64,000 nucleotides of DNA from Pseudolabrys taiwanensis (GTDB lineage: Bacteria > Pseudomonadota > Alphaproteobacteria > Rhizobiales > Xanthobacteraceae). Both the position numbers and the translations under genes were made by a program. Of the stretch, positions 22,088 through 31,906 are shown in pieces. Under the pieces are notes generated by a model, which ran no database searches, was not told where the DNA came from, and saw only the letters and a list, made by a program, of their open reading frames with translations. Location: NCBI RefSeq assembly GCF_003367395.1, contig NZ_CP031417.1, forward strand, positions 2,046,001 through 2,110,000. Direction: 5' to 3'. Position 1 is the stretch's first letter, and the number at the start of each line of letters is the position of its first letter.

Positions 22088-22548
22088 TGCGTCGTACTCG
22101 CCGGCATGTGGCCCTCGCCTTCGTTCCAGCGGCCGCTTTTCTTCAATGCGTCGACCACCTCGCGCGGCATATAGCGCTCGTCGTGCTTGGCGAGCACCGT
22201 GTCGGCGACAATCGTGCCATCCGGCTCGAGCTTGCCTTCCGCCACCACGCCCTGCCCTTCGCGGAACAGGTCGGGCACGATGCCCTGATAGCGCACGGTA
22301 ACGTCGTGATTGCCGTCCGTCACCGCAAAGCGGATGCGCAGGTCGCTTCCGCGTTCGAGGCTTCCCGGCTTCACCAACCCACCGATGCGCATGCGGGTTC
22401 CGGGCGAGGGATGCTTCTCGGCGATGTCGGTCGGCGAGTTGAAGAACACGATGGAGTCGCTCAGCGAGAACAGGACGAGCGCGAGCGCGAGCGCCAACAC
22501 GCCGACGCTCCCACCGATCAGAACCAACCGCCTTTGCTTGCGCGTCAT
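22084..22548 (-). CDS. ccmE: Periplasmic heme chaperone CcmE/CycJ
   Basis: A 154-residue membrane-anchored OB-fold protein. It has an N-terminal anchor ([17 protein letters not shown] onward) and the covalent heme site [10 protein letters not shown] with H122 and Y126. CcmE receives heme from CcmABCD and passes it to CcmF. ATG 22548 gives the standard family start. It lies 13 bp after the ccmI stop and overlaps the ccmF start. Confidence 0.96.
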   Translation of the reverse strand: MTRKQRRLVLIGGSVGVLALALALVLFSLSDSIVFFNSPTDIAEKHPSPGTRMRIGGLVKPGSLERGSDLRIRFAVTDGNHDVTVRYQGIVPDLFREGQGVVAEGKLEPDGTIVADTVLAKHDERYMPREVVDALKKSGRWNEGEGHMPASTTQ

Positions 22549-22561
22549 GGTGCGGTCCCGT

Positions 22562-23683
22562 TCACCCTTCGAGTCCCATTTCCTTGATCGTATCCTCGAT
22601 GCGCTTGAGCTTCTCCGGATCGCTGGCAAAGGCGCGCTTGGCGTCGCCCGCCGCGGCCTGCGCCTTGTCGCGTTCACCGAGCACGATGTAAGCGCGCATC
22701 AGCCGCTGCCACCCGTCGATATCGTCGCCGTTCTGCTTCAGGCGATCGGCAAGGCGCGCGACCATGCCACGCACCATCTCGCCGCGATCCTGCTCGTTCA
22801 TGCCCGCGGCCGCATTGATGTCGGCGGTGCTCGGACCGGGCGCGGTTGCCGGCGCCGAGCCGCCCACGCGCGCGAGTGCCTCGCGCACCATCGCCGTCCA
22901 AGGCGCATCGGCCGGCGCGCCGTCGAGCATGCCGCGCCAGATCGACGCCGCCTTCGTTTTGTCGCCATCCTGCTCGGCGGCGATGCCGAGAAAGAACCGC
23001 GCCTTCAAATCGTTGCTGTCCAGCTTCAGCGCTTGGTCGAACGCGGCCTTGGCCTCTTCCGTCACAATGCCGTTCGAGGCCGCGGCCAGCGCTTCGCCGA
23101 GATCGGATTGGCGCTGCGCGCTGTCACCCGCCAGCGCGATCACCTTGCGCCGCGCAGTCACCGCATCGGCAAAGCGGCCGAGCCGCATATAGACTGGGGC
23201 CAGCACCTCGTAGCCGCGCGCGTCGTTCGGATTGCGCTCGAGATGCGCTTCGACCTGCGACACCATGCTGGCGATGGAGCGGCTCTGGTTCGCCTGTTGC
23301 GCCATGCGCTCGGCGAGCGGCGCGCCCGGAATCTGCGGCGACCCGAGAGACAGATAAAACGCCGCGGCCCCCAGCGGCAGGAGCACGAGCGCCGCGACGG
23401 CCGTGGCACGCCGCCGCCAGAGCGGCGCCGTTCCGGTCACGGCCGGTTCCATGTCGGCCGCATCGGCTGCGGCAATCAGCCGCCGCGACACCTCGACCTT
23501 GGCAGCCTCGGCTTCGCGCTCGCCGATCAGGCCGGCGGCCCGGTCGCGGGCGATCTCGTCGAGTTGATCGCGATAAACCGCCAGATCGCTGCCGCCCCGC
23601 GCCTCGACGCGGCGGGAGAGCGGCCACAGCACGGCGAATATCGCCGCCGCCGTCATCAGCGCAAACGCCAGCCAGAGGGTCAT
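22562..23683 (-). CDS. ccmI: Cytochrome c maturation protein CcmI/CycH
   Basis: A 373-residue apocytochrome c chaperone. Two N-terminal membrane helices (about 4-22 and 94-112) flank a cytoplasmic loop with the family segment [21 protein letters not shown] periplasmic TPR-rich domain follows (about 120-370). I chose ATG 23683 ([10 protein letters not shown]), the usual start; a longer frame has no homologous leader. It is the first gene of the ccmIEFH operon. ccmABCD and ccmG are not in this window, as in Bradyrhizobium, where they map elsewhere. Confidence 0.94.
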   Translation of the reverse strand: MTLWLAFALMTAAAIFAVLWPLSRRVEARGGSDLAVYRDQLDEIARDRAAGLIGEREAEAAKVEVSRRLIAAADAADMEPAVTGTAPLWRRRATAVAALVLLPLGAAAFYLSLGSPQIPGAPLAERMAQQANQSRSIASMVSQVEAHLERNPNDARGYEVLAPVYMRLGRFADAVTARRKVIALAGDSAQRQSDLGEALAAASNGIVTEEAKAAFDQALKLDSNDLKARFFLGIAAEQDGDKTKAASIWRGMLDGAPADAPWTAMVREALARVGGSAPATAPGPSTADINAAAGMNEQDRGEMVRGMVARLADRLKQNGDDIDGWQRLMRAYIVLGERDKAQAAAGDAKRAFASDPEKLKRIEDTIKEMGLEG

Positions 23684-23803
23684 GGAGCCTTTCGATCGGT
23701 CTGCCGCCGCCACCGGGGGGCGTGGCGCGTCAGGGGCATACATCACGACGAATGATGGCGGCAATGCGCAAGATCAAATGCCACCTGAGCGGATCAGACC
23801 GGC

Positions 23804-25198
23804 TCAGGCGCGGGCGGTCTTGCGGTCCGCTGTCGCGGCGACTTCGGCCGCCTTGCTCAGGAGGGCCGCATAGTCCTTGCCGAACACCTTGGCACAGAGC
23901 CGCACCGCGGCATCGACCTGCGACTGGCGGAAACCGAGGTCGGCGGCGCCGGCGTGCCGCAGCCCGTCGAGCAGCGCACGGGTGTTGGTGTCGAGGAAGT
24001 ACTGCAGGTCGCCGAAGGCCCGCTGCGTCATCTCGTTGATCGCGAGTTCGCCGGCGAAATAGCGGCAGTCGCCGACGAAAGAGACGAGCGCCTCGACCTC
24101 GGTCACCTCCTCGGCATCGACCGCCGACTGCGCGCGGATTTCGGACGACGGCCGCGGGCGCAGGAGACGGCGGACGCGGCCCGGCACCGACTCGATCTCC
24201 GCGCGCAACAATTCCGAAATCTGCGCGCGCTGCGCGGCGAGCGCGCGGCCCCAGGTGCTGTCGACCGGCAGGTCCAATTCCGTGCGCAGACCGCGCGCGG
24301 CGTCGTGGATCGCCTTCAAGGACGCGCCCACCGCGACGCCCTGCCCGCTGCGCAGATCGTTGCGCAATTCGCCGACCATGCGATCAAGTTCGGCGAGCAC
24401 GATATTCACGGTGATGCCGTAGGGCGTTTCCGCCACACGCGCGGCCGTGTCGCTGCCCGCCGCTCTGACGCCGAAGCGGATTAACTGCCAGGGCGCGGTG
24501 AGACGCGCCCGCACGAGCAGCAAGGCATAAAGGAACGAACCGTCGCGACGCGCCGCCGCGGCCTCGGTCCAGCTGCGGCATTCGTTGAGCTGATCGTCGG
24601 AGAGATTGCCGATGCGCAGCGGCAGGTTGGCCGCCATCGCGGCCAGTGCATCGCGCGCCTTCAGCACGCATTTCAACGCGGTTGCGTCTTCCTCCGCGCG
24701 CGGCGTGCCGATCTGCGCTTTCAGCCGGCGGCGCGTCTTGGTCTCGTCGGCGGCGGCGAAGGCGATGTCGATCGCGGCGACCGCGCGATCCTGGAAAGCG
24801 CGCGCCAACTGCTCGGCCCGCGCATCGTCGTCCGCCAGCAACGCCTTGTTGACCTCTTCGATAAAGGCCGGCATCGCCGCGGGCATCAGGTCGCGGCCGA
24901 CCCAGGTCCACAGCAGTTCGAGCGAGGCGCGCGCGACGCGTCCGGGATGCGTGTGATCGGGACGATCGTCGACGAGGAAAGGCTCGAGCGGCTTGAAGAA
25001 CAAGCGCGCGGCGTTGGAAATGCGCGGCGCGCCTTCGCGCTGCTCGCGCACGATCGCGCGTAATTCCTGGAGCACGAGATCGGCGCCGATCACTTCGTCG
25101 CCGCGCAGCATGCTGCGCTCGAACTCGTTGATGAGAAGCGCGCGCGCCTGTGGCGTGAGCTCACGCAGGAATCGCCGCAGCCGTTCGACGGTCGTCAT
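23804..25198 (-). CDS. Conserved hypothetical protein, largely alpha-helical
   Basis: A 464-residue cytoplasmic-looking protein with no signal peptide or membrane helix and no motif I can assign. It is rich in Ala, Arg and Leu with long amphipathic helices; its opening MTTVERLRRFLRELTPQARA and a second segment TPYGITVNIVLAELDRMVGEL look conserved in alphaproteobacteria from memory. ATG 25198 is preferred, but ATGs at 25210 and 25216 are also in frame. The 25216 start sits at the foot of a perfect hairpin (25215-25249). It is on the same strand as ccmI, 120 bp upstream, so it could be co-transcribed. No function is proposed. Confidence 0.75.
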   Translation of the reverse strand: MTTVERLRRFLRELTPQARALLINEFERSMLRGDEVIGADLVLQELRAIVREQREGAPRISNAARLFFKPLEPFLVDDRPDHTHPGRVARASLELLWTWVGRDLMPAAMPAFIEEVNKALLADDDARAEQLARAFQDRAVAAIDIAFAAADETKTRRRLKAQIGTPRAEEDATALKCVLKARDALAAMAANLPLRIGNLSDDQLNECRSWTEAAAARRDGSFLYALLLVRARLTAPWQLIRFGVRAAGSDTAARVAETPYGITVNIVLAELDRMVGELRNDLRSGQGVAVGASLKAIHDAARGLRTELDLPVDSTWGRALAAQRAQISELLRAEIESVPGRVRRLLRPRPSSEIRAQSAVDAEEVTEVEALVSFVGDCRYFAGELAINEMTQRAFGDLQYFLDTNTRALLDGLRHAGAADLGFRQSQVDAAVRLCAKVFGKDYAALLSKAAEVAATADRKTARA

Positions 25199-25214
25199 GA
25201 CGCCCGCCATTCCC

Positions 25215-25249
25215 ATCCAGGTCCCGATGTTATGAACTGGGACCTGGAT
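25215..25249. repeat. Perfect 11-bp inverted repeat in front of the hypothetical gene
   Basis: ATCCAGGTCCC (25215-25225) and its exact complement (25239-25249) flank a 13-nt loop. It lies 48 bp after the stop of the glycine-zipper lipoprotein gene and immediately before the next start codon region. It could be a terminator without a T run, a leader structure, or an operator. Which one cannot be decided from sequence. Confidence 0.75.
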
Positions 25250-25297
25250 AGCGCAGCGACGTTAAGAACGTTTTAAGGATGTCGAAAGGCGATGCGC

Positions 25298-25801
25298 TCA
25301 GCCGAGCGGCGTCCAGGAACCGTCCGGATTGCGGCAGGCCGTGCCGCGCGCCGTTTCCGGCCGGCCGTCGATGTAGATGGTATGCGTGTAAGACCGGCAG
25401 TTGCGGCCGGATTGCTGATAGGCCGGTCCCGGCACCACCGTGCCGTAGCGGCCGGAGTCGGGATTGCGCCACGACACCGCCGTGCCCGACGGGCTGCGCT
25501 CGAGCGCATCCATCTGCGCGGCATAAGCGCGCTGCCGGTCGGCGTCGTCGAGCGAGGCGCCGATGCGGTTGCCGATCAAGCCGCCCAGCAGACCGCCGAT
25601 GGCGGCGCCCGCCAGCCGGTCGCCCGTGCCGCCGCCCGCCACGGCCGCGCCCAGCAGCGCGCCGGAGCCGGCGCCGAGCAGCGTGCCGGTGTTCTCGCGC
25701 GGCCCCGGGCCTGTTCCGTCCGGGCTGCCGGCGCAAGCGGTGAGCGTAGCCGCCAAACCCAAGGCAACAGCGATCCGCGTGGCGGACAGACGAACCGGCA
25801 T
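25298..25801 (-). CDS. Glycine-zipper outer-membrane lipoprotein (17 kDa surface antigen-like)
   Basis: A 167-residue lipoprotein with a signal peptide ending in the lipobox LTAC-A (Cys near 23). A glycine zipper follows (GAGSGALLGAAVAGGG and AAIGGLLGGLIGNRIG), then a C-terminal domain with WRNPDSGRYGTVVP and two cysteines (C-x-SYTHTIYIDG...AC). This matches the rickettsial 17-kDa antigen/SlyB-type family. ATG 25801 is chosen for the signal peptide and a GGGGG-rich upstream sequence. It diverges from corA. Likely role: envelope structural lipoprotein. Confidence 0.86.
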   Translation of the reverse strand: MPVRLSATRIAVALGLAATLTACAGSPDGTGPGPRENTGTLLGAGSGALLGAAVAGGGTGDRLAGAAIGGLLGGLIGNRIGASLDDADRQRAYAAQMDALERSPSGTAVSWRNPDSGRYGTVVPGPAYQQSGRNCRSYTHTIYIDGRPETARGTACRNPDGSWTPLG

Positions 25802-25928
25802 CGAGAGCCCCCTTAGAGGATGGAATTCCTTTTGTTGAAGTCTAGCTTGAAGGGAGGATTGAGGCAAAACGGCGGCTCGCCGCAACCCCATCCCCGGCTT
25901 TGGCGTTGACCGCCGCAACAGTTCAGGG

Positions 25929-26930
25929 ATGAGCGACTTGCTGAAGGCATATACGGTGAACGACGGCTCATTGCGTGAAGTCGATGGCGTCGTCGATGCC
26001 GCGGCTCTGCGCGAGGCCGCCTGGGTCGATTTGCGCCACGCCTCGGAAGAGGAGAAGTCGCTGGTCGAGCACGCGCTCGGGATCGAGACCTCACCGGTCA
26101 ACGACTACGAACCATTCCAGGTCTCCAGCCATTTCAGCGTCACCGAGCAGCAGGTCACGCTGACCGGGCTCCTGCTGTCGGTGACGCCGGACGGCGAACC
26201 GCACCTCGTCAAGATCACTTTCGTTCGCACCAAGAATGTCCTGATCACGATCTCGGAGAGCGGCGCGCCGGGCGCCGCCGACATGGTCAAGGAATGCGAA
26301 GGCGCCCTGTCCAACCGCGCCGGGCGCGACGACATCTTCGCAATGCTTCTCGACATGATCGTCGATCACACCGACAACATCCTCGACAAGGTCGGCCACG
26401 ATCTCGATCGCATCAATACGCTGGTCTTCCAGCATCACCTGACGACCAAGCGGCGACGGCTGTTGCAGGCTTCGCCGCGTCTGCGCAACCGCCAGCTCGA
26501 AAGCATTTTGACCGCGCTTGGGCCAAGCCGCGAGATTCTGGTGAAGCTCAGGCGCAGCGTGCTCAGCTTCCGCCGCATGATCGCGTTCCTGCGCGAGCAG
26601 GAGCTCGACAAGAAGCTGAGCGCCAACCTCGACACCTTCGAACGCGACCTCAAATCGATCGCCGAGGCGGAAAGCGATCTTTCGACCACCGCCGGCTTTC
26701 TGCTCGATGCCGTCGTCGGCTATATCGGGCTGTTGCAGAACAAGGTGATGAACGTGTTGACGCTGGTGGCAACCGTTCTGACCCCGCCGATGGTGATCGC
26801 CGGCATCTACGGCATGAACTTCAAGGGCATGCCGGAGCTGAACTGGACGTACGGCTATCCCTTCGCGCTGGGACTCATCCTCTTCTCGAGCGTCGCCGTC
26901 TTCCTTTGGATGCGCATGCGCGGACTCTAG
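25929..26930 (+). CDS. corA: CorA-family divalent cation (Mg/Co/Ni) channel
   Basis: A 333-residue protein with an N-terminal cytoplasmic domain, a long coiled-coil stalk region (about 130-265) and two C-terminal membrane helices. The selectivity motif GMN is present in YGMNFKGMPE, followed by TM2 ending in WMRMRGL. It forms a pentameric Mg channel in the inner membrane. It converges on the feuQ-like gene with a 4-bp overlap of stop codons. Confidence 0.93.
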   Translation: MSDLLKAYTVNDGSLREVDGVVDAAALREAAWVDLRHASEEEKSLVEHALGIETSPVNDYEPFQVSSHFSVTEQQVTLTGLLLSVTPDGEPHLVKITFVRTKNVLITISESGAPGAADMVKECEGALSNRAGRDDIFAMLLDMIVDHTDNILDKVGHDLDRINTLVFQHHLTTKRRRLLQASPRLRNRQLESILTALGPSREILVKLRRSVLSFRRMIAFLREQELDKKLSANLDTFERDLKSIAEAESDLSTTAGFLLDAVVGYIGLLQNKVMNVLTLVATVLTPPMVIAGIYGMNFKGMPELNWTYGYPFALGLILFSSVAVFLWMRMRGL

Positions 26931-28306
26931 CCCGCCGCCGGCAGCACCAGTTCCGCGCGCAGACCGCCGAGCGGCGCGCTGCCGAGATTGAGCGCGCCAC
27001 GATAGAGCGCGGCGAGTTCGACCACGATCGACAGGCCGAGACCGGAGCCGGGCTTGGTCTCGTCGAGACGGCGGCCGCGCTTGGCCACCTGCTCGCGTTC
27101 CGACGGCGACAGGCCGCGGCCGTCATCGTCGACGATGACACGGATGCGGCGCTCTTCGCTGGCCGGATCGGGCTCGTCGCGCACGACTTCGATCGACACA
27201 CGCGACGACGCCCACTTGCAGGCATTGTCGACGAGGTTGCCGACCATCTCTTCGAGGTCGTGGCGTTCGCCGCGGAAGCGAGCCTCGGCATCGGCGCGCA
27301 CGTCGATCGCCAGGTTCTTGTCGCGGTAGATCTTCTCCATCGTGCGGGCGAGCGCGGTCACGACCGGCTCGACGTCGGTCACAGAGCCCACCACCGTCAG
27401 GCGCGCGGCAAGCCGCGCACGCTCGAGATGGCGCGTTACCTGGTCGCGCATGATGTCGGCCTGCTCGCGCACTTTCTGCGCCAGAGGATCGCCGGGCCGC
27501 GCATTCGCCTCGTTGACCATCACCGACAGCGGCGTCTTCAAGGCATGCGCCAGATTGCCGACATGCGTGCGCGCGCGCTCGACGATTTCCTTGTTGGCTT
27601 CGATCAACGCGTTGGTCTCGCGCGCGAGCGGCGCGATTTCCTCGGGGAATGTGCCGGCGAGGCGTTCGGCGGTGCCGGCGCGGATGGCGGCAAGGCCGGT
27701 GGTGATGCGCTTGAGCGGCGCGAGGCCGAACCGCACCTGGAACATCGTCGTCAGCAACAACACCACCGCGAGCAAGGTGAACGTCACGATCAACGCCTGA
27801 TCGAACGACCGCGTTTCGTCGGCGATCTCGGCGGCGTCGCCGGCAACGGCAACGAGATAGTGTCCCTCGTCGCCGAGATCGATGTTGCGCTCGACGAGCC
27901 GCAGCCGCTGATCTTCCGGACCCGACACATAGCCTTGGCGCGAGCCATCCGGTCCCGGCGTGACGCCGAGATCCTGCAAATGCGGCAAGCCGCCGTCCCA
28001 CAGCGAGCGCGACGCGCGCACATCGGTCTTGCCGGGATCGAGCCGCGTCACCTGCCAGTACCAGCCCGACAGCGGCAGTTCGAACAGCGGCTCGCCCAGC
28101 GACTGCGGAAACTTGCCGCTCGTGTCTTCGGGCGAAGCGAGATCGGCCACCAGCGTGCGCAGGTAGACGCCGAGCCTGCGATCGAAGGCGCGCTCGACGC
28201 CGTCGCGATAGAGCGACGACAGGATGACGCCGGTGATGGCGAGAATGACGACGGCCCAGGCCGAGGCCGAAAGAAACAGGCGTAGCGCGAGCGAGTTGGC
28301 GCGCAT
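26927..28306 (-). CDS. feuQ: Sensor histidine kinase, FeuQ/PhoQ-like
   Basis: A 459-residue inner-membrane kinase. TM1 lies near 10-32, a periplasmic sensor of about 140 residues follows, and TM2 is near 172-195. The H-box is NLAHALKTPLSVM (His near 252), with the Ala-Leu after His that is typical of PhoQ/FeuQ rather than EnvZ kinases. The HATPase part shows NLVDNACKWA, DDGRGLS and GSGLGLSIV. It starts 9 bp after the response regulator stop. FeuPQ in Sinorhizobium controls osmoadaptive genes such as cyclic glucan export. The gene symbol is by analogy of sequence pattern and gene order. Confidence 0.8.
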   Translation of the reverse strand: MRANSLALRLFLSASAWAVVILAITGVILSSLYRDGVERAFDRRLGVYLRTLVADLASPEDTSGKFPQSLGEPLFELPLSGWYWQVTRLDPGKTDVRASRSLWDGGLPHLQDLGVTPGPDGSRQGYVSGPEDQRLRLVERNIDLGDEGHYLVAVAGDAAEIADETRSFDQALIVTFTLLAVVLLLTTMFQVRFGLAPLKRITTGLAAIRAGTAERLAGTFPEEIAPLARETNALIEANKEIVERARTHVGNLAHALKTPLSVMVNEANARPGDPLAQKVREQADIMRDQVTRHLERARLAARLTVVGSVTDVEPVVTALARTMEKIYRDKNLAIDVRADAEARFRGERHDLEEMVGNLVDNACKWASSRVSIEVVRDEPDPASEERRIRVIVDDDGRGLSPSEREQVAKRGRRLDETKPGSGLGLSIVVELAALYRGALNLGSAPLGGLRAELVLPAAG

Positions 28307-28315
28307 GACGATGCG

Positions 28316-28981
28316 TCAACCGCCGGGCGGCGCGAGCATGTAGCCGAGCCCACGCATCGTCTGGATGATATCGACGCCGAGCTTCTTGCGGATGCGGCCG
28401 ACGAACACCTCGATGGTGTTCGAATCGCGGTCGAAATCCTGATCGTAGAGGTGCTCGACCAATTCGGTGCGCGAGACGACGCGGCCGGCGTGATGCATCA
28501 GATAGGCCAGCAGCCGGTATTCGTGGCTGGTGAGCTTCACCGGATTGCCGTCCACCGAGACGCGGCCGGTGCGGCTGTCGAGACGCACGGGACCGCACGT
28601 GAACTCGCTCTTGGCATGGCCGGCGGAGCGGCGCAGCAGCGCCCGCACGCGCGCCAGCACCTCCTCGAGATGGAACGGCTTGGCCACATAGTCGTCGGCG
28701 CCGGCGTCGAAGCCCTGCACCTTGTCGCTCCAGCGGTCGCGCGCGGTCAGCATCAGCACAGGCATCGCCCGGCCGGCCCGCCGCCACGCCTCGAGCACGG
28801 AGATGCCGTCCATTTTCGGCAGCCCGATGTCGAGAATCACCGCGTCGTAGGGTTCCGATTCGCCGAGATAGTGGCCTTCCTCGCCATCGAAGGCACGGTC
28901 GACCACGTAACCGGCTTCGGTGAGCGCGGTCGTGAGCTGGCGATTGAGGTCTGGATCGTCCTCGACAACGAGGAGGCGCAA
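28316..28981 (-). CDS. feuP: OmpR-family response regulator, FeuP-like
   Basis: A 221-residue response regulator with receiver motifs VVEDD, phospho-acceptor D51 in DAVILDIGLPKMDG and the switch lysine in DYVAKPFHLEEVLARV, then a winged-helix domain ending VGRIRKKLG...RGLGYML. It lies 15 bp after a small secreted PepSY-like gene and 9 bp before the kinase gene. The three-gene order secreted protein, regulator, kinase is that of feuN-feuP-feuQ. Confidence 0.83.
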   Translation of the reverse strand: MRLLVVEDDPDLNRQLTTALTEAGYVVDRAFDGEEGHYLGESEPYDAVILDIGLPKMDGISVLEAWRRAGRAMPVLMLTARDRWSDKVQGFDAGADDYVAKPFHLEEVLARVRALLRRSAGHAKSEFTCGPVRLDSRTGRVSVDGNPVKLTSHEYRLLAYLMHHAGRVVSRTELVEHLYDQDFDRDSNTIEVFVGRIRKKLGVDIIQTMRGLGYMLAPPGG

Positions 28982-28996
28982 AGCAGTCTTCTCCGG

Positions 28997-29317
28997 TCAA
29001 CGACCGTTCATAAGCTCGCCATTGGCCGCGTCAACGGTCAGGCTGATCACTTTGCCATTGCGGGCCAGGAGAGTCAGCACGTAGTCGAGCCCCTCGCCCC
29101 GCCGGCAGAGCCGGACGCGCACCACCTCGCCGCGATGCCCTTTCGCGCGCAACCCTTTGATCACCTCGGCCAGGGGAACCGCGCGGTGCGCGGCGACCGC
29201 GGCGCGCTGTTCGGCTTTCGTCAGGCAAGCGCCGCGGAAGGCCGACGATTCGGCCGCCATCGTCGGCGTCGCGCCGAGCAGGCAAACGGCAATCATGAGC
29301 GCGCGGAGGGCCACCAT
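28997..29317 (-). CDS. Small secreted PepSY-like protein, candidate FeuN-type kinase inhibitor
   Basis: A 106-residue protein with a signal peptide (cut after TMAAES) and a mature part that resembles a PepSY module: KAEQRAAVAAHRAVPLAEVI, then RRGEGLDYVLTLLARNGKV and the closing LTVDAANGELMNGR. It also contains two cysteines likely to form a disulfide. In Sinorhizobium, FeuN is a small periplasmic protein encoded just upstream of feuP that restrains FeuQ; the position here is the same. ATG 29317 is chosen, with an in-frame ATG at 29296 as an alternative. The role is inferred from context. Confidence 0.75.
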   Translation of the reverse strand: MVALRALMIAVCLLGATPTMAAESSAFRGACLTKAEQRAAVAAHRAVPLAEVIKGLRAKGHRGEVVRVRLCRRGEGLDYVLTLLARNGKVISLTVDAANGELMNGR

Positions 29318-29422
29318 GTGGCGGGATATAGGCGGCCCCCGGTGAACGTCGTCTGAACGAGCGGCGTTGAATCGCCCAATCGCTGTCACATTACCGCGCC
29401 CGCGCCCGCCCCACACACGTCG

Positions 29423-31750
29423 CTACCGCGTGCCGAGGCCCGCCCGCCGCAGCGCATCGGCCAGGGCCCCTCCCTGCGCGGCAGCCTTTTGACCCTGCCC
29501 GCCGAAGCTGCGTTGCTTTGGCACCGCGTCGCGGCTGGCGCCAGACGTGCGCGCGGCCTGGCTGCCGACCTCGTCGTCGAGCCTCAACGTCAGGCTGATC
29601 CGCTTGCGCGGCTTGTCGACGTCGAGCACCTTCACGCGCACGATATCGCCCGGCTTCACCACCTCGCGGGGATCTTTCACGAAGGTCTTCGACATCGCCG
29701 AAACGTGCACGAGCCCGTCCTGGTGCACGCCGATATCGACGAAGGCGCCGAAGGCCGCGACGTTGGTGACCACGCCCTCGAGGACCATGCCCTGCTTGAG
29801 GTCGTTGAGCGTCTCGACCCCTTCCTTGAACTCTGCCGTCTTGAAGGCCGGGCGCGGGTCGCGGCCCGGCTTCTCCAGTTCGCGCAGGATGTCCGTGACG
29901 GTGGGCAATCCGTATTTGTCGTCGACGAAGGACTTCGGCGACAGCGCGCGCAGCGCGGTGGCGTTGCCGATCATCGTATGGATGTCGCTCTTGGTGGCTT
30001 CGAGGATGCGGCGCACCAGCGGATAAGATTCGGGGTGCACGGCCGAGGCGTCGAGCGGATCCTCGCCACCGGTGATGCGCAGAAAGCCGGCGCATTGCTC
30101 GAACGCCTTCGGTCCGAGCCGCGGCACGTCCTTGAGCGCCTTGCGCGAGCGGAACGGCCCGTGCTCGTTGCGATAAGACACGATGCTGTGCGCGAGGCCC
30201 TGGCCGATGCCCGACACGCGCGACAACAGCGGCACCGACGCCGTGTTCAAATCCACGCCAACGCCGTTCACGCAGTCTTCAACCACGGCGCCGAGCGAAC
30301 GCGACAGTTTGAACTCGCTGAGATCGTGCTGATACTGCCCGACGCCGATCGACTTCGGATCGATCTTCACCAATTCCGCGAGCGGATCCTGCAGGCGGCG
30401 CGCGATCGACACGGCGCCGCGCAAGGTGACGTCGAGTTCGGGCAGTTCTTCCGACGCATAAGCCGACGCCGAATAGACCGACGCGCCCGCCTCCGACACG
30501 ACGATCTTGTGCAGCTTGAGATCGGCGAGGCCCTTGACGAGCTCGGTGGCGAGCTTGTCGGTCTCGCGCGAGGCCGTACCGTTGCCGATGGCGATCAGCT
30601 CCACCTTATGCTTGCGCACGAGGTTCGTCAGGATCGCCAGCGATTCATCCCAGCGCCGTTGCGGCTCATGCGGATAGATCGCGGTCGTGTCCACGACCTT
30701 GCCGGTCGCGTCGACCACGGCGACTTTCACGCCGGTGCGGAAGCCGGGATCGAGGCCGAGCGTCGGCCGCGCCCCGGCGGGCGCCGCCAGCAACAGGTCG
30801 CGCAGGTTGGAGGCGAAGACGCGCACGGCTTCTTCTTCGGCCGCGCCCCACAGCCGCAGCCGCAGATCGATCGACAAGGTCACGAAGATCTTGGTGCGCC
30901 AGGCCCAGCGCACGGTCTCGGCCAGCCATTTGTCGCCCGGCCGGCCCTGATCCGAAATGCCGTAGCTGCGCATGATGCGCAGCTCATAGGCGCTGACAAC
31001 GTTGCGCGTCGCCGGATCGTCCGGCTCGACGGTGATGCTCAGCACTTCCTCGCGCTCGCCGCGGAACAGCGCCAGCACGCGGTGCGACGGCAGCTTGGTG
31101 AACGCTTCCGCGAAATCGAAGTAGTCGCTGAACTTGGCGCCCGCTTCGTTCTTGCCCTCGCGCACCGTCGACTTGAGCCGGCCATTGGCCCACAGCTCCT
31201 CGCGCAGCGCACCGATGAGGTCGGCGTTCTCGGCAAAGCGCTCGACGAGGATGGCGCGCGCGCCGTCCAGCGCCGCCGCGACGTCGGCGACATTCTTCTC
31301 GGCGGACACGTAAGGCGCGGCGCTCGCCGCCGGATCGTGCTGCGGCTCCGTCAGCAACAGATCGGCGAGCGGCTCGAGGCCCGCTTCCTTGGCGATCTCG
31401 GCCTTGGTGCGGCGCTTCGGCTTGTAAGGGAGATAGATATCTTCGAGGCGGCCTTTGCTGTCGGCGGCCATGATCGCCGCTTCCAGCTTGTCGTCGAGCT
31501 TGCCCTGCTCGCGCACGGAATCGAGGATGACTTTGCGCCGCTCTTCCAACTCGCGCAGATAACGCAGCCGCTCTTCGAGCGTGCGCAGTTGCGCGTCGTC
31601 GAGCGAGCCGGTGACTTCCTTACGATAGCGCGCGATGAACGGCACCGTGGCACCGCCGTCGAGCAGTTCGGTCGCGGCCGCGACTTGCGCTTCCTTGACC
31701 CCGAGTTCCGTGGCAATGCGAGCCTGAATGGACGGTAACAAAGCAAGCAC
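29423..31750 (-). CDS. tex: Tex-family RNA-binding transcription accessory protein
   Basis: A 775-residue protein, the standard Tex length. It has the Tex N-terminal helical region ([17 protein letters not shown]), the YqgF/RuvX-like domain ([17 protein letters not shown] near 335), helix-hairpin-helix repeats ([15 protein letters not shown]) and a C-terminal S1 domain ([21 protein letters not shown]). It acts on RNA at transcription complexes. The start is a GTG at 31750 with a weak TGAG upstream. The last 40 residues are a low-complexity Gln/Arg/Gly tail. Confidence 0.95.
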   Translation of the reverse strand: MLALLPSIQARIATELGVKEAQVAAATELLDGGATVPFIARYRKEVTGSLDDAQLRTLEERLRYLRELEERRKVILDSVREQGKLDDKLEAAIMAADSKGRLEDIYLPYKPKRRTKAEIAKEAGLEPLADLLLTEPQHDPAASAAPYVSAEKNVADVAAALDGARAILVERFAENADLIGALREELWANGRLKSTVREGKNEAGAKFSDYFDFAEAFTKLPSHRVLALFRGEREEVLSITVEPDDPATRNVVSAYELRIMRSYGISDQGRPGDKWLAETVRWAWRTKIFVTLSIDLRLRLWGAAEEEAVRVFASNLRDLLLAAPAGARPTLGLDPGFRTGVKVAVVDATGKVVDTTAIYPHEPQRRWDESLAILTNLVRKHKVELIAIGNGTASRETDKLATELVKGLADLKLHKIVVSEAGASVYSASAYASEELPELDVTLRGAVSIARRLQDPLAELVKIDPKSIGVGQYQHDLSEFKLSRSLGAVVEDCVNGVGVDLNTASVPLLSRVSGIGQGLAHSIVSYRNEHGPFRSRKALKDVPRLGPKAFEQCAGFLRITGGEDPLDASAVHPESYPLVRRILEATKSDIHTMIGNATALRALSPKSFVDDKYGLPTVTDILRELEKPGRDPRPAFKTAEFKEGVETLNDLKQGMVLEGVVTNVAAFGAFVDIGVHQDGLVHVSAMSKTFVKDPREVVKPGDIVRVKVLDVDKPRKRISLTLRLDDEVGSQAARTSGASRDAVPKQRSFGGQGQKAAAQGGALADALRRAGLGTR

Positions 31751-31906
31751 CTCAGCACTGACGAGCCAGCCTGAATGCGCCGCCGGCTCAAGGGGGGCCG
31801 ATATGGGCCGCGCGGTTTTGATTCTTCAAGCGCCGCAGCCGAGGTTATCCCGGTCCCCAGGCGACAGGCTCATATCTAGTTCGACGCCCGGCTGTCGCCA
31901 CAGCAT

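Noticed and set aside
26294..28285. A 663-codon open frame antisense to the feuQ-like gene and running over corA
   Set aside because: Composition is that of a shadow frame, and both strands already carry complete recognisable genes.
29489..31738. A 749-codon open frame on the plus strand opposite tex
   Set aside because: Arg/His-rich shadow of a high-GC gene in the antisense frame; tex has all its domains on the minus strand.
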